Assembly (NCBI RefSeq): GCF_021021435.1
Contig: NZ_JAINWI010000018.1
Location: 54,324 to 118,323, forward strand
Source: Seohaeicola saemankumensis
GTDB lineage: Bacteria; Pseudomonadota; Alphaproteobacteria; Rhodobacterales; Rhodobacteraceae
Length of the DNA: 64,000 nt
Direction of reading: 5' to 3'
The translations under genes were made by a program, and so were the position numbers. This document shows positions 26,468 through 35,340 of this stretch, one piece after another (within the stretch, counting starts at the first letter, position 1; each line of letters begins with the position of its first letter). The notes beneath the pieces are model-generated. The model worked only from the letters and a program-made list of their open reading frames with translations, was not told the DNA's origin and did no database searches.

Positions 26468-26501
26468 GCGCACAGCGACGCGCGTGCAACAACCTGTGCG
26501 C
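26468..26501. terminator. Hairpin between convergent amine oxidase and RND genes
   Basis: GCGCACAG at 26468-26475 pairs with CTGTGCGC at 26494-26501 around an 18-base loop. It fills the whole space between the two convergent stop codons. No T run is evident. Confidence 0.4.
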
Positions 26502-29500
26502 TCAGGCTGTCGCTGCGGCACCGGAAGGCGCCCCTTCTTTCTTCGGCGGCGTGATCCGGAAGAACAGCGCATACAACACCGGCACCGCGATCAGTGTCAG
26601 TATCGAGGCGAACGCGAGACCACCCATGATTGTAACCGCCATGGAAGCAAAAAACGCATCTGGCAAAAGCGGTATCATCCCGAAAATCGTGGTACCCGCG
26701 GCAAGCACAACGGGCCGCAAACGGCTGATCGAGCCATCGACGATTGCCTTGTAGTCTTCCACACCGTCGGCGCGCTGAAGATCAATTTCTTCGACTAGAA
26801 CAATCGCGTTCTTCATCAACATCCCCGAGAGTGACAGGAACCCAAGAAGTGCCGTGAAGGTGAAGGGCAGGCCCGTGAACAACAGGCCCAGAACCATACC
26901 TGTCACAGACATCGGCACGACCAGCCACAGAATCAGGGGTTGGCGAATCTTGTTGAACATCAGGATCGAAATTGTCAGCATGACCAGAAAGCCCAAAGGA
27001 AGCTGTTTGCCGAGGCTTTCTTGCGCCTCTCCCGCGCTTTCGAATTCGCCGCCCCATTCCATCGTGTAGCCTTCCGGAAGCGGAATGGCTTCGATATCAG
27101 AGCGGACGCTGCGAAATGCCTCATCTGCTGTCAGATTGCTGCCGGCACCACCGAGAACCGTTATTGTGCGCTCACGGTCGCGGCGGTGGATAAGCGCTTC
27201 CACCAGTCGCGTCTCAAACCGCTCAACGATATTACTCATTGGGACATAGGCCCCTGCCCCGTCCGACCACAGTGAAAGATCAGACAGGCGGCCCAGGCCG
27301 TTGCGCTCGTTTTCGGGCAATCGCAACTGGATGGGGATCACTTCGTCATCCTCACGCAACTCACCTACACGCAGACCGGACGTTCCATAGCGGACGGTAT
27401 CCGCGATGGTGCCGCGCGTTGCACCTGCGATACGCATCCGCGATTCATCAACAATGGGCTCTATAAGAATCTCGCGCTGACGCCAATTGGTGCGCGGATT
27501 GGTGATTGTGCCCGCGTCTTCGAATATCCGAAGGGCATCATCTGCAAGTTGGCGCAGGATCACGGGATCAGGCCCAGAGAAACGAACGGCCACATCGGCA
27601 CCCGATGGGGGGCCAAACACGATCTCTTCCACACGGATGAGGGCATGCGGGAATTGGGCAGGCAAATCCCGGTTCAGACGCGTTGCGATGTCCGGAATAG
27701 CTTCGGCATTGTCGACCCGTACAATAAGCTGGCCATAGCTGGGGTCTGCCTGTTCGGGGTTGTAGGTCAACATGAATCGGCTTGCGCCGCGACCCACCAG
27801 GGTCGTTACGTCAGTCACACTCTCCTCGGACAACAACATTTTCTCTAAACGTTGCATCTGGCCATCTGTGACATTGATGTCTGTACCCTGAGGCATCTGG
27901 ACTTCGACATAAAAGATCGGCGTGTTCGAGGCAGGAAAAAACGCCTGTTTTACCTGACCGAAGGCCATAATCGATATCACTGTAATGCCCACAATCGTCA
28001 GAACGACGATGGCCCGCGCGCGCAAAGCCAACCAAAGAAATCCGCGGTACACGCTGTAAAATGCACCTTTGTACGGGTCGTCCGAGACTTCTTTCGGGGC
28101 ACGCAGCAAGAGTTTTCCAAGGTAGGGCGTGACCGAAACGGCAAGCGCCCAACTCATCAAAAGGGAGATCGCAATCACTGCGAAGAGCGAGAACAAGAAT
28201 TCACCCGTGGCATCAGGCGACAGACCGATACCAGAGAACGCCATGATCCCGATCACGGTCGCGCCCAGCAAGGGAATGGACGTCGAGGTTTCCGTCTCCG
28301 CGGCTGCGTCTTCAGCACTTTTGCCGCGCGCCATACCAATAACCATGCCTTCTGTAATGACGATGGCATTGTCCACAAGCATCCCCATGGCGATGATAAG
28401 TGCGCCAAGACTGATCCGTTCCATCTGTATGCCAAAGATTGACATGAAGAACAGAGTCGAGAACACGGTCAGGCTCAAGGTCAGGCCGACAACCAGCCCA
28501 GCACGCCACCCCATGGTCAGCATCAGGGCGGCAACGACGATGGCAACGGATTGCCCCAGACTGACAAGAAAGCTTGATACCGCTTCGTCCACGACGACAT
28601 GCTGTTCGTAAATCGGGGTGACCTCAACACCATCCGGCAAGTCGGCTTTCAGTCGCTCCAGCCGCTCGGTTACGCCCGCGCCAACCTCAACAACATTTCG
28701 ATCCGTCAAAGCCGACACACCAAGCGTAAAGGCCGCCGAACCGTTCTGCCGGATGATCTGGCTGGGCTGCTCGGCCTTGTCGCGGGTCACGCGGGCGATG
28801 TCATAGACCGCAACCTGCCCAACCTGTCCCGGAACGCCAAGTCGAAGTTCCTCGATCCCTTCGGGACTGACATATCCCGGCGGAACGGACAGCCCGATCC
28901 GCGCAGGGCCTTCGGTTATTTCGCCGTTCGAAAACACCTGATTTTCGTCGGCCAAAACGCCTAAAATCTGGTTCGGAGGAAGACCCAATTCGGTCAAACG
29001 GGAAGATGAAATCGAGATATTGATCACTTCTTCGGTGAGGCCCTGAACTTCAACCTTGGCGACGCCATCCACGGTCACCAGCCCAAGCCGGAGTTTGGTT
29101 GCCAGATCCCGCTGTTCCGTTGGACTGAGTCCTTCAGTCGTCACCGCATAAAACATGCCATAGACGTCACCGAAATCGTCATTGATGATCGGCGGACGCG
29201 CCCCTACAGGCAGGTCCCCCGCCACGTCGCTGATGCGGCGACGCATCTCATCCCAGACCTGTGGGATCTCGTCGGCTCCGTAGGTTTGCTCGATCTCGAC
29301 GGTGATCTGCGCCATGCCCGGCATGGATTTCGATTCCACACGGTCAAGCTGCTTCATCTGCTGCAGCGCATTTTCGACAACGTCGGCAACCTCTTCTTCG
29401 ACCTCTAAGGCCGTGGCGCCGGGATAAGGTACGAAAACAAGCGCGGTCTTGAGCGTAAAGCTTGGGTCTTCAAGGCGACCCACTGTATTCAGGCCCCAAT

Positions 29501-29582
29501 AGCCGCCGATAAGGCAGAAAATAATGGCGAGCCATGCTGCTACCGGACGTTTGATAGTCGCTCGTGAGATACTGAGTGCCAT
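26502..29582 (-). CDS. RND family efflux permease (AcrB-type)
   Basis: A 1026-residue inner-membrane transporter of the hydrophobe/amphiphile RND family. It shows a first transmembrane helix near residues 12-32, then the periplasmic porter segment FVPYPGATALEVEEEV, and repeated multi-helix blocks around residues 335-480 and 850-1010. It would pump lipophilic compounds with the adaptor encoded 28 bases upstream and an outer-membrane channel that is not encoded here. The stop is followed immediately by a hairpin. The operon is headed by a TetR gene. Confidence 0.92.
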   Translation of the reverse strand: MALSISRATIKRPVAAWLAIIFCLIGGYWGLNTVGRLEDPSFTLKTALVFVPYPGATALEVEEEVADVVENALQQMKQLDRVESKSMPGMAQITVEIEQTYGADEIPQVWDEMRRRISDVAGDLPVGARPPIINDDFGDVYGMFYAVTTEGLSPTEQRDLATKLRLGLVTVDGVAKVEVQGLTEEVINISISSSRLTELGLPPNQILGVLADENQVFSNGEITEGPARIGLSVPPGYVSPEGIEELRLGVPGQVGQVAVYDIARVTRDKAEQPSQIIRQNGSAAFTLGVSALTDRNVVEVGAGVTERLERLKADLPDGVEVTPIYEQHVVVDEAVSSFLVSLGQSVAIVVAALMLTMGWRAGLVVGLTLSLTVFSTLFFMSIFGIQMERISLGALIIAMGMLVDNAIVITEGMVIGMARGKSAEDAAAETETSTSIPLLGATVIGIMAFSGIGLSPDATGEFLFSLFAVIAISLLMSWALAVSVTPYLGKLLLRAPKEVSDDPYKGAFYSVYRGFLWLALRARAIVVLTIVGITVISIMAFGQVKQAFFPASNTPIFYVEVQMPQGTDINVTDGQMQRLEKMLLSEESVTDVTTLVGRGASRFMLTYNPEQADPSYGQLIVRVDNAEAIPDIATRLNRDLPAQFPHALIRVEEIVFGPPSGADVAVRFSGPDPVILRQLADDALRIFEDAGTITNPRTNWRQREILIEPIVDESRMRIAGATRGTIADTVRYGTSGLRVGELREDDEVIPIQLRLPENERNGLGRLSDLSLWSDGAGAYVPMSNIVERFETRLVEALIHRRDRERTITVLGGAGSNLTADEAFRSVRSDIEAIPLPEGYTMEWGGEFESAGEAQESLGKQLPLGFLVMLTISILMFNKIRQPLILWLVVPMSVTGMVLGLLFTGLPFTFTALLGFLSLSGMLMKNAIVLVEEIDLQRADGVEDYKAIVDGSISRLRPVVLAAGTTIFGMIPLLPDAFFASMAVTIMGGLAFASILTLIAVPVLYALFFRITPPKKEGAPSGAAATA

Positions 29583-29610
29583 AGACCGTCACCGTTCTTT
29601 TGATTTAGGA

Positions 29611-30762
29611 TCAGAGACCTGAAACCGTCACTGACTGATTGTCGCGAAGCCGCCACCAGCCCCCGGAAACGACCATCTCGTTGCCTTGCAGACCGTCCAG
29701 AACAACAACCTCGTCATTCACCGGAAGCCCCAATCGGACTGTTCGCCGCGCGACTTGGCCGGATGCTTCCTCGTAAATCCAAACGGATGGGTCTGTTCGG
29801 CTTGTCGTGTCTACTGCTGATACCGGAACGGTGACGGATCGGGCAGGACTTTCCTTGGAGGCGGTAGAAATGCGCACGTCGGCCGTCATGCCGGGCAACA
29901 GCCGCTGGTCGATATCACCTGTGATTGCAAATTCCACGTCATAGGTCTGTGCAGTTGGATCGGCATCGGTCGCAAAGGAACGAGGGACCAGTGGCGCGTT
30001 GAAACCGGGCACTGCCGGAAAGCTTGCAATGATGTCGAACGCGTCGGGCGAAGACCGGGCGACAGCCGCCAGTTCTTCGGGCAAAGAGATAATTATGCGC
30101 ATTTCGCTCACGTCTTGCAGGCGGGAAACCGGTGCCGCCGAGGTGACGTTGACGTATTCCTCGACAAAGGTTCGCGCTACGATCGCGTCAAAGGGCGCGG
30201 TGATTTGGGTCTGGGACAGGCGTCGCGTGGACTCGCGCAGAGCAACGTCTGCCTGTGCGAACTGGGCGCGCGCCGTATCGAGACGCGCATCGGCTGCGAC
30301 CCCCCGCTGGGCAAGGCTCGAGGCACGATCAAACTCGGTTTTAGCAAGGTCAAAGGAAGCCTGAGCCCGATCAACCGCGAGTTCAAAATCAGCTTGGTCG
30401 AGTTTCGCAATCACATCGCCCTTTAGGATCCTGTCCCCCGCTTCGACATCGAGAGAAAAGACCTGTCCGGGGATCTGAAACGCGATGTCCACTGTGCGGG
30501 CAGGTTCGACACGGCCTGCAACGGCGCGGGATTGATTGACCACACGGCTAAGCGCCCGCGTCACTTCAACGGTGACCGGTCGATCAGGTTCGGGTGCCGC
30601 CCTAGTTTCGGCCTCACTTTCCCCGGAAGCCATCTCCGTTTGGGCTAATACATCGGTCACGGCCACCGGAAGGAAGGGCATCGCCAAGGCCGCCGCCGCC
30701 GCTGCCAGCACAATGACTGAAGCGATCCGTTTCAAGCTTCGGTTCTTTTCGTTAGAGCTCAT
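29611..30762 (-). CDS. RND efflux periplasmic adaptor (membrane fusion protein)
   Basis: A 383-residue membrane-fusion protein. It has an N-terminal hydrophobic signal or anchor (residues about 14-40), a lipoyl-like split domain around QIPGQVFSLDVEAGD, and a coiled-coil region (about 130-190) with AKTEFDRASSLAQRGVAA. Beta-barrel segments with LLPGMTADVRI follow. It links the RND pump to an outer-membrane channel. The ATG at 30762 lies inside the last codons of the TetR gene (11-base overlap), so the two are translationally coupled. Confidence 0.9.
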   Translation of the reverse strand: MSSNEKNRSLKRIASVIVLAAAAAALAMPFLPVAVTDVLAQTEMASGESEAETRAAPEPDRPVTVEVTRALSRVVNQSRAVAGRVEPARTVDIAFQIPGQVFSLDVEAGDRILKGDVIAKLDQADFELAVDRAQASFDLAKTEFDRASSLAQRGVAADARLDTARAQFAQADVALRESTRRLSQTQITAPFDAIVARTFVEEYVNVTSAAPVSRLQDVSEMRIIISLPEELAAVARSSPDAFDIIASFPAVPGFNAPLVPRSFATDADPTAQTYDVEFAITGDIDQRLLPGMTADVRISTASKESPARSVTVPVSAVDTTSRTDPSVWIYEEASGQVARRTVRLGLPVNDEVVVLDGLQGNEMVVSGGWWRLRDNQSVTVSGL

Positions 30763-31303
30763 CAATAATTATCCTCAATCGTTCGATGACGCGCTCTCTG
30801 ATTTCCGCGCCGCCGTCCGGAAGGTTCAGCAGTCGTTGGAACCGCAGCCCTTGAATCGCTAGCACCGCAATCATGGCAGCAGGAGCGTCTTGCGTGTCGG
30901 TTAGAATGCGCTCAAGGTCGGAGTCCAGTTCCGTCCGCAGCGGATCAAGCAAACGTGGATCAGTTGCAGCCGTCGCGAGTATTGCCATGGACAGGTCATC
31001 ATCCACGTCTTTTGATTGTATAACCGTTTCCAGATATCCGGTTAAGGTGCGCGCAGGATGACTTTCCGGGACTTCCGACAATAACCCCCGGTGCGCCACT
31101 AACATTTGGTCCAACAGACCGGAAAGCAAAGCCTTTTTCGTCGGAAAATTGTAAAGCACGCCGCCCTTACTGAGACCGGCTTCTTTTGCGACCGCCTCGA
31201 TCGTTATCTTTCCCGCTCCATCACGCGCAGCTATTGCGCGCGCCGCTTCGAGAATTCTCGAAGACGCGTTACTTGACACCGTTGACTGCCCCAAGCCACT
31301 CAC
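30752..31303 (-). CDS. TetR/AcrR family repressor of the RND operon
   Basis: A 183-residue TetR-type protein with the helix-turn-helix TIEAVAKEAGLSKGGVLYNF near residues 34-53. The start appears to be GTG at 31303. The gene overlaps the adaptor gene and therefore belongs to the efflux operon, which implies autoregulated local control. An imperfect palindrome lies just upstream at 31309-31325. The effector is presumably one of the pump's substrates. Confidence 0.87.
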   Translation of the reverse strand: MSGLGQSTVSSNASSRILEAARAIAARDGAGKITIEAVAKEAGLSKGGVLYNFPTKKALLSGLLDQMLVAHRGLLSEVPESHPARTLTGYLETVIQSKDVDDDLSMAILATAATDPRLLDPLRTELDSDLERILTDTQDAPAAMIAVLAIQGLRFQRLLNLPDGGAEIRERVIERLRIIIDEL

Positions 31304-31308
31304 TACTG

Positions 31309-31325
31309 TACCATTCGGTCGGTTA
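31309..31325. promoter_or_regulatory. Imperfect palindrome TACC-N3-CG-N3-GGTTA, candidate TetR site
   Basis: The arms TACC and GGTTA are arranged around a central CG, six bases upstream of the GTG start of the RND-operon repressor. Position favours an operator; the symmetry is modest. Confidence 0.3.
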
Positions 31326-31447
31326 AGATCAGAGGGAGAGCTAGTTCAGGGCAGTGTCAACGTCAAGGGTTTGGGAAAATAAGCTCTGAGTTTGGCTCCC
31401 TCTGCATTTGCAAAACCACTTGGAAACGGGTGGTTGACTCGCTTCCG

Positions 31448-32041
31448 CTAGACATGTCTCGGTGAGTAAATCTCAAGAAACGCGTTTACCGCCCTTTTGG
31501 ATTGCTCTGACGCATCGATGGGCGGATCGACCGAAAGCAGTCTCGGCATGATGATACCCGAAACGGAAAGGTGAATAAACTGGCCTGCGGCGCTCTGCAC
31601 GTCATGCACTTTCAGTGATCCCGCATTATGCAGGCCTTGAAGAACTTGCCCGACAATTCTGGTGGCTCGTCTGGGTCCCGCTTCCATATATATTTCGCCT
31701 GCCTCGGGCAGGACCGCAACCGCACCAATGCAGGTACGCAACAGACGAATGTAGTCATCATCCAAGACCAGTCTGATCATGCGCCCAGATAGTTCTTCCA
31801 GAACGGCTCGCGGTTCGTCGTCATTTGAAAGCGGCAGGGAAATCTCAGCCGAGAGCCTGTCACATTCTGCCTGCACAACACTCAGGAAGAGCGTGTTCTT
31901 GCTGGGGGAGTGGACGTAAAGCGTCGCCTTGGACACTTTGGCTTCCTCGGCAATCGCATCGACGCTGGCTCCTTCGAAGCCCAACTTCAGAAAGACCGTC
32001 TTGGCTCCGCTCAGAACATCCGTAACTTTGCTTTGCCTCAT
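31448..32041 (-). CDS. TetR/AcrR family regulator
   Basis: A 197-residue TetR-type protein with the helix-turn-helix VDAIAEEAKVSKATLYVHS. In its C-terminal half, segments such as YMEAGPRRATRIVGQVL resemble the TetR_C_7/AefR-like regulators. It lies upstream of the efflux operon on the same strand, separated by about 140 bases, and is not obviously paired with a target gene. An alternative ATG nine codons upstream exists; the ATG at 32041 has a GAGGCAA site. Target unknown; the RND operon is the nearest candidate. Confidence 0.82.
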   Translation of the reverse strand: MRQSKVTDVLSGAKTVFLKLGFEGASVDAIAEEAKVSKATLYVHSPSKNTLFLSVVQAECDRLSAEISLPLSNDDEPRAVLEELSGRMIRLVLDDDYIRLLRTCIGAVAVLPEAGEIYMEAGPRRATRIVGQVLQGLHNAGSLKVHDVQSAAGQFIHLSVSGIIMPRLLSVDPPIDASEQSKRAVNAFLEIYSPRHV

Positions 32042-32628
32042 GTCAGTTGCCTCATTCCAAATGTGCATCGAAGCATGGTGTCACATTCCTCGCTCTCCCA
32101 AAAGCTTGCTTCGTCGCGCATTTGCGGACGCTGCGCTTTGAAACAGTACCCAAATTCATCACCTCTAAAACGGCCGCATCTTCCCATCGTTCCGAGATTT
32201 ATCCCAGTTCTAGCAGCGTGCCCTGCAGGGTGCTGCCAAGCAGCCTCAAGACCGATGTGACTGCGTGCGGAATCGTCTTTTTCCGTTGACAGCAGATGAC
32301 CCCGGCGCTTTTAGCCATCCGCGGTCGTCCGGATAGCATGAGGATCGTTATTATGCCCGACACTTGGCGCCACATGACTGCCCACGCCTCACGCTGCTGC
32401 CATGATACCTGATCAAACCCAAGAATACTGCTGCATTTTTCCCCTTAAACATGGCTTGGGTCATGAGCGATTACCTCGAGCGTAGGTGAAAAGCGTTCGA
32501 TTTGAATGGAATTGAGAGTTTAGCAGTTTGTTCATGACCCACCCCTACAAACATCCGGAGATGATTCCAGAACGGCGCTATTTTGTGCAGGGGATCAGCC
32601 ACTGTATTGGTTGCAAAAGAGACGTGCT
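32042..32628. other. Gene-free region before the Hint-domain gene
   Basis: About 590 bases without a supportable gene. A 34-codon frame at 32534-32638 containing HCIGCK lacks a recognisable family and overlaps the next start. No repeats or clear promoter were seen. Confidence 0.5.
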
Positions 32629-33636
32629 ATGGCCGTAATTTACGATCTTTTTGAAGTGACCGACATAAGCGAAAACACGACCTACTCTACGGCGGCCGGA
32701 AACCTTCTGGGTATCGTGGACAACGTAAGCTCGTCTGATCTAAATGATGGTCAGTTCGATGTTGGCGACGATGTTCTGATTGGTGGTGTATGGTACAACA
32801 TCGACCAAATCCAAGAACCGCAATCTGCAGGTAGTTTTACCCTCGGTGATGGAAGCACCGTAGGCTTTGATTCTAGGATTCTCGAAAACAATCTTGATGT
32901 CGTCTTTTTGACGGTCTCCAACGGCGGTGATGTCAGGCATTTCATCATTCCAAACGATAGCTATGGCAGCGGCAATGTGCAGTCGATCCAAACCGGCCAG
33001 ATCGAGAATGTCGGGTTCAATGATGCGGGTGTTATTTCGACAACGGATAACGACATCAATATCGTCTGTTTCGCAGCAGGCACCAAGATCAAAACCCCCG
33101 GCGGTGATACAGCAGTAGAAGAGATTCAGATTGGTGACCTCGCACTGACCCGTGATAACGGCCCGCAACACGTCCGGGCGATATTGGTGCGAGCGGTGGA
33201 TTTCAGCACCGCGCCAGATCGATTGAAGCCTATCTTGTTCGAAGAAAATTCCTTGGGTCCGGGCCGTCCAAACAACAAGCTTTTCGTATCTCCGCAGCAC
33301 CGTATGCTTGTAACGGACCTATCTGGAAGCAAGGTCTTGGTGCCTGCCAAAGCCCTGTTACCTCGGCGAGGGGTCCGCGTGGCACACGGCAAACGTCAAG
33401 TGACCTATATTCACCTCGTGTTCTCGAGACATGAGGTTATCTACGCGAACGGGACCCCAACGGAGAGCTTTTTCCCGGGCTCCACGGCGATGAAGACGAT
33501 CCCAAAAAGCAGCCGTGCGGAACTACGCGATATTTTTGGCGACGATATTGCTATTGGAACGCAAGACAGCAAGATGCCCGCTACTGCGGTACTGCGTGTT
33601 CAACAGGCGCGGCTGCAAGCTTTGAACTTCTCCTAA
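32629..33636 (+). CDS. Hint-domain (Hedgehog/intein fold) protein
   Basis: A 335-residue protein with a non-conserved N-terminal region (1-140) rich in Asp, Gly and Ser and a C-terminal Hint_2-type domain. The domain starts at Cys147 (IVCFAAGTKIKTPGG), continues with VEEIQIGDLALTRDNG, and has a later block with SPQHRMLV. Such proteins are frequent in roseobacters and may process themselves at the cysteine, with the N-terminal part exposed or released. No signal peptide is evident and no RTX repeats are present. The ATG at 32629 is chosen; an in-frame TTG lies six codons upstream. Function unknown. Confidence 0.82.
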   Translation: MAVIYDLFEVTDISENTTYSTAAGNLLGIVDNVSSSDLNDGQFDVGDDVLIGGVWYNIDQIQEPQSAGSFTLGDGSTVGFDSRILENNLDVVFLTVSNGGDVRHFIIPNDSYGSGNVQSIQTGQIENVGFNDAGVISTTDNDINIVCFAAGTKIKTPGGDTAVEEIQIGDLALTRDNGPQHVRAILVRAVDFSTAPDRLKPILFEENSLGPGRPNNKLFVSPQHRMLVTDLSGSKVLVPAKALLPRRGVRVAHGKRQVTYIHLVFSRHEVIYANGTPTESFFPGSTAMKTIPKSSRAELRDIFGDDIAIGTQDSKMPATAVLRVQQARLQALNFS

Positions 33637-34266
33637 AACTTGCCGCATGGTTTTGGCGTGCAGACTTGGAGAAACGATAGGCTTGGTGGTGCCGTCATCG
33701 GGCAATACCCTCTGCGCTTTCGCGCTGCGCATTGTCTGACAAAGTGCTCACTTGAGTTGCGCCCTTCAGAGATTGCCAATTGAGCTGAGTGCCGTGAAGC
33801 AATTTGGGCTTCCTAAAATCGGCTGGAAGGTTCTTTGGCTGTTCGGCCAGCGAGCCAAAAATATGGGCTATTGTCGTTGACAATCGACGCGCCACATGGG
33901 GATCGAACCGCGTGCGGGGCACGGGCTCTAGAACAAAAGTTCATTCAAGCATTCATAAAGCATGGATAATCGCCTCTCATTGCCAACTTTTCAGAATCCC
34001 TTCAGAGAACAAAGCATAATGATAGGCTGGAATGACACATCCTGCTTGCTCAGGTGGCACCCGATTATTCGTAAATGCAGAATGCGGTATCTGCGATGCA
34101 AACAGGATTAGTTCAACTTTCGAAGCCGAGAGGCAAGGCGAATCCATCCATTCAAACAGGGCTGATCGACGCGTTTACAAGATCGCATGCATAGAGTTTA
34201 ATATTAACGTCTTCGACCGACGGATGATCTTACAAAATCCGTCCTTTAGCAGCAATCGAGCATAAC
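33637..34266. other. Gene-free region before the ABC export operon
   Basis: About 630 bases with only short unsupported frames on both strands. Codon use does not look coding, and no repeat, tRNA or mobile-element end was recognised. It could hold decayed sequence. Confidence 0.5.
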
Positions 34267-35340
34267 ATGACAAATGCCAGATTTCTTCTCTTTGCAGCGA
34301 TGATCGCAGGCGGGGCTGTATTGGGTTTCTTGGCCTGGCAGGGCAATGGGAATGGCAACGGCGCGGTACCCGAAGGGTTCGCGCGCGGCAACGGGCGCGT
34401 CGAAGCGGTTGAGATAGATGTGGCTTCGAAGCTTCCCGGACGGATTGAATCGATCCTGGTGCGGGAGGGCGAGTTCGTCGAAAAGGGGCAACCTCTGGCC
34501 GTGCTTGAAACGCGTCAGTTGAAAGCCAACCGTCATCAGGCCGAGGCGGAACTGCGCCGCGCCGAGATCGCAGTCGAGAACGCTCAACTGGGGATCCAGC
34601 AACGTCAGGCCGAAGTACGCGCGGCCGAGGCGGTTCTGGCGCAGCAGAATTCGGCCCTCGACGCCGCGCAGCGCCAGTTCGCGCGGGCGCAGGCGTTGGC
34701 GGAAAGCAGTGTCTCGTCCGAGCGGCAACTTGATATCGACAGGTCGAACGCGCTTGGTGCAGAGGCTGCCGTCGCCTCGGCCGAGGCGCGGCTAGCGGCG
34801 GCGCGGATCGGAGTGTCCGCAGCCGAAGCGGCAGTGATCGGGGCCGAAGCGGCGGTGGCAGCGGCAACGGCAACGATCGAAGCGATCGACGTCGAGATTG
34901 AGGACAGCACGCTGAAAGCACCACGGCCAGGACGGGTGCAGTACATCGTTGGGCAAGCGGGCGAAGTGTTGGGCGCAGGTGGGCGCGTGATCAATATGAT
35001 CGATCTCAACGACGTGTACATGACGTTTTTCCTTCAGACCGCTGCGGCAGGACGTGTCGGACTGGGGACGGACGCCCGATTGATTCTGGACGCGGCACCT
35101 GGCATCGTCATCCCCGCAGAGGTTTCGTTCGTGTCGGACGTTGCACAATTCACCCCGAAGACTGTCGAGACTGAAATCGAACGCGAGAAGCTGATGTTCC
35201 GGGTCCGCGCTCGGATCGCGCCGGAGCTGCTGGCGAAATACCTTGATTACATCAAGACCGGTCTGCCCGGCGTCGCCTGGGTTCGGCTGGATTCCACGCT
35301 GCCCTGGCCGGAGGCCGCGGACGGCAGGGTGCTGGAATGA
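34267..35340 (+). CDS. HlyD-family periplasmic adaptor of an ABC exporter (YhiI/YbhG-like)
   Basis: A 357-residue membrane-fusion protein. It has an N-terminal membrane anchor (about residues 5-22) and a biotinyl-lipoyl-like segment ([20 protein letters not shown]). A very Ala- and Glu-rich coiled coil of about 120 residues (80-205) follows, then a beta domain with [20 protein letters not shown]. It would connect the fused ABC protein encoded next to the outer envelope. It overlaps that gene by ATGA. The three-gene order adaptor, fused ATPase, permease matches yhiI-rbbA-yhhJ of enterobacteria. Confidence 0.88.
   Translation: MTNARFLLFAAMIAGGAVLGFLAWQGNGNGNGAVPEGFARGNGRVEAVEIDVASKLPGRIESILVREGEFVEKGQPLAVLETRQLKANRHQAEAELRRAEIAVENAQLGIQQRQAEVRAAEAVLAQQNSALDAAQRQFARAQALAESSVSSERQLDIDRSNALGAEAAVASAEARLAAARIGVSAAEAAVIGAEAAVAAATATIEAIDVEIEDSTLKAPRPGRVQYIVGQAGEVLGAGGRVINMIDLNDVYMTFFLQTAAAGRVGLGTDARLILDAAPGIVIPAEVSFVSDVAQFTPKTVETEIEREKLMFRVRARIAPELLAKYLDYIKTGLPGVAWVRLDSTLPWPEAADGRVLE

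Noticed and set aside
32534..32638. A 34-codon frame with an HCIGCK motif before the Hint gene
   Set aside because: Overlaps the chosen start of the Hint gene, no recognisable family and no convincing ribosome binding site.
33880..33925. Minus-strand GGTTCGATCCCC resembling a tRNA T-arm
   Set aside because: The flanking bases do not form a paired T stem, acceptor stem or anticodon arm, so it is a chance match.
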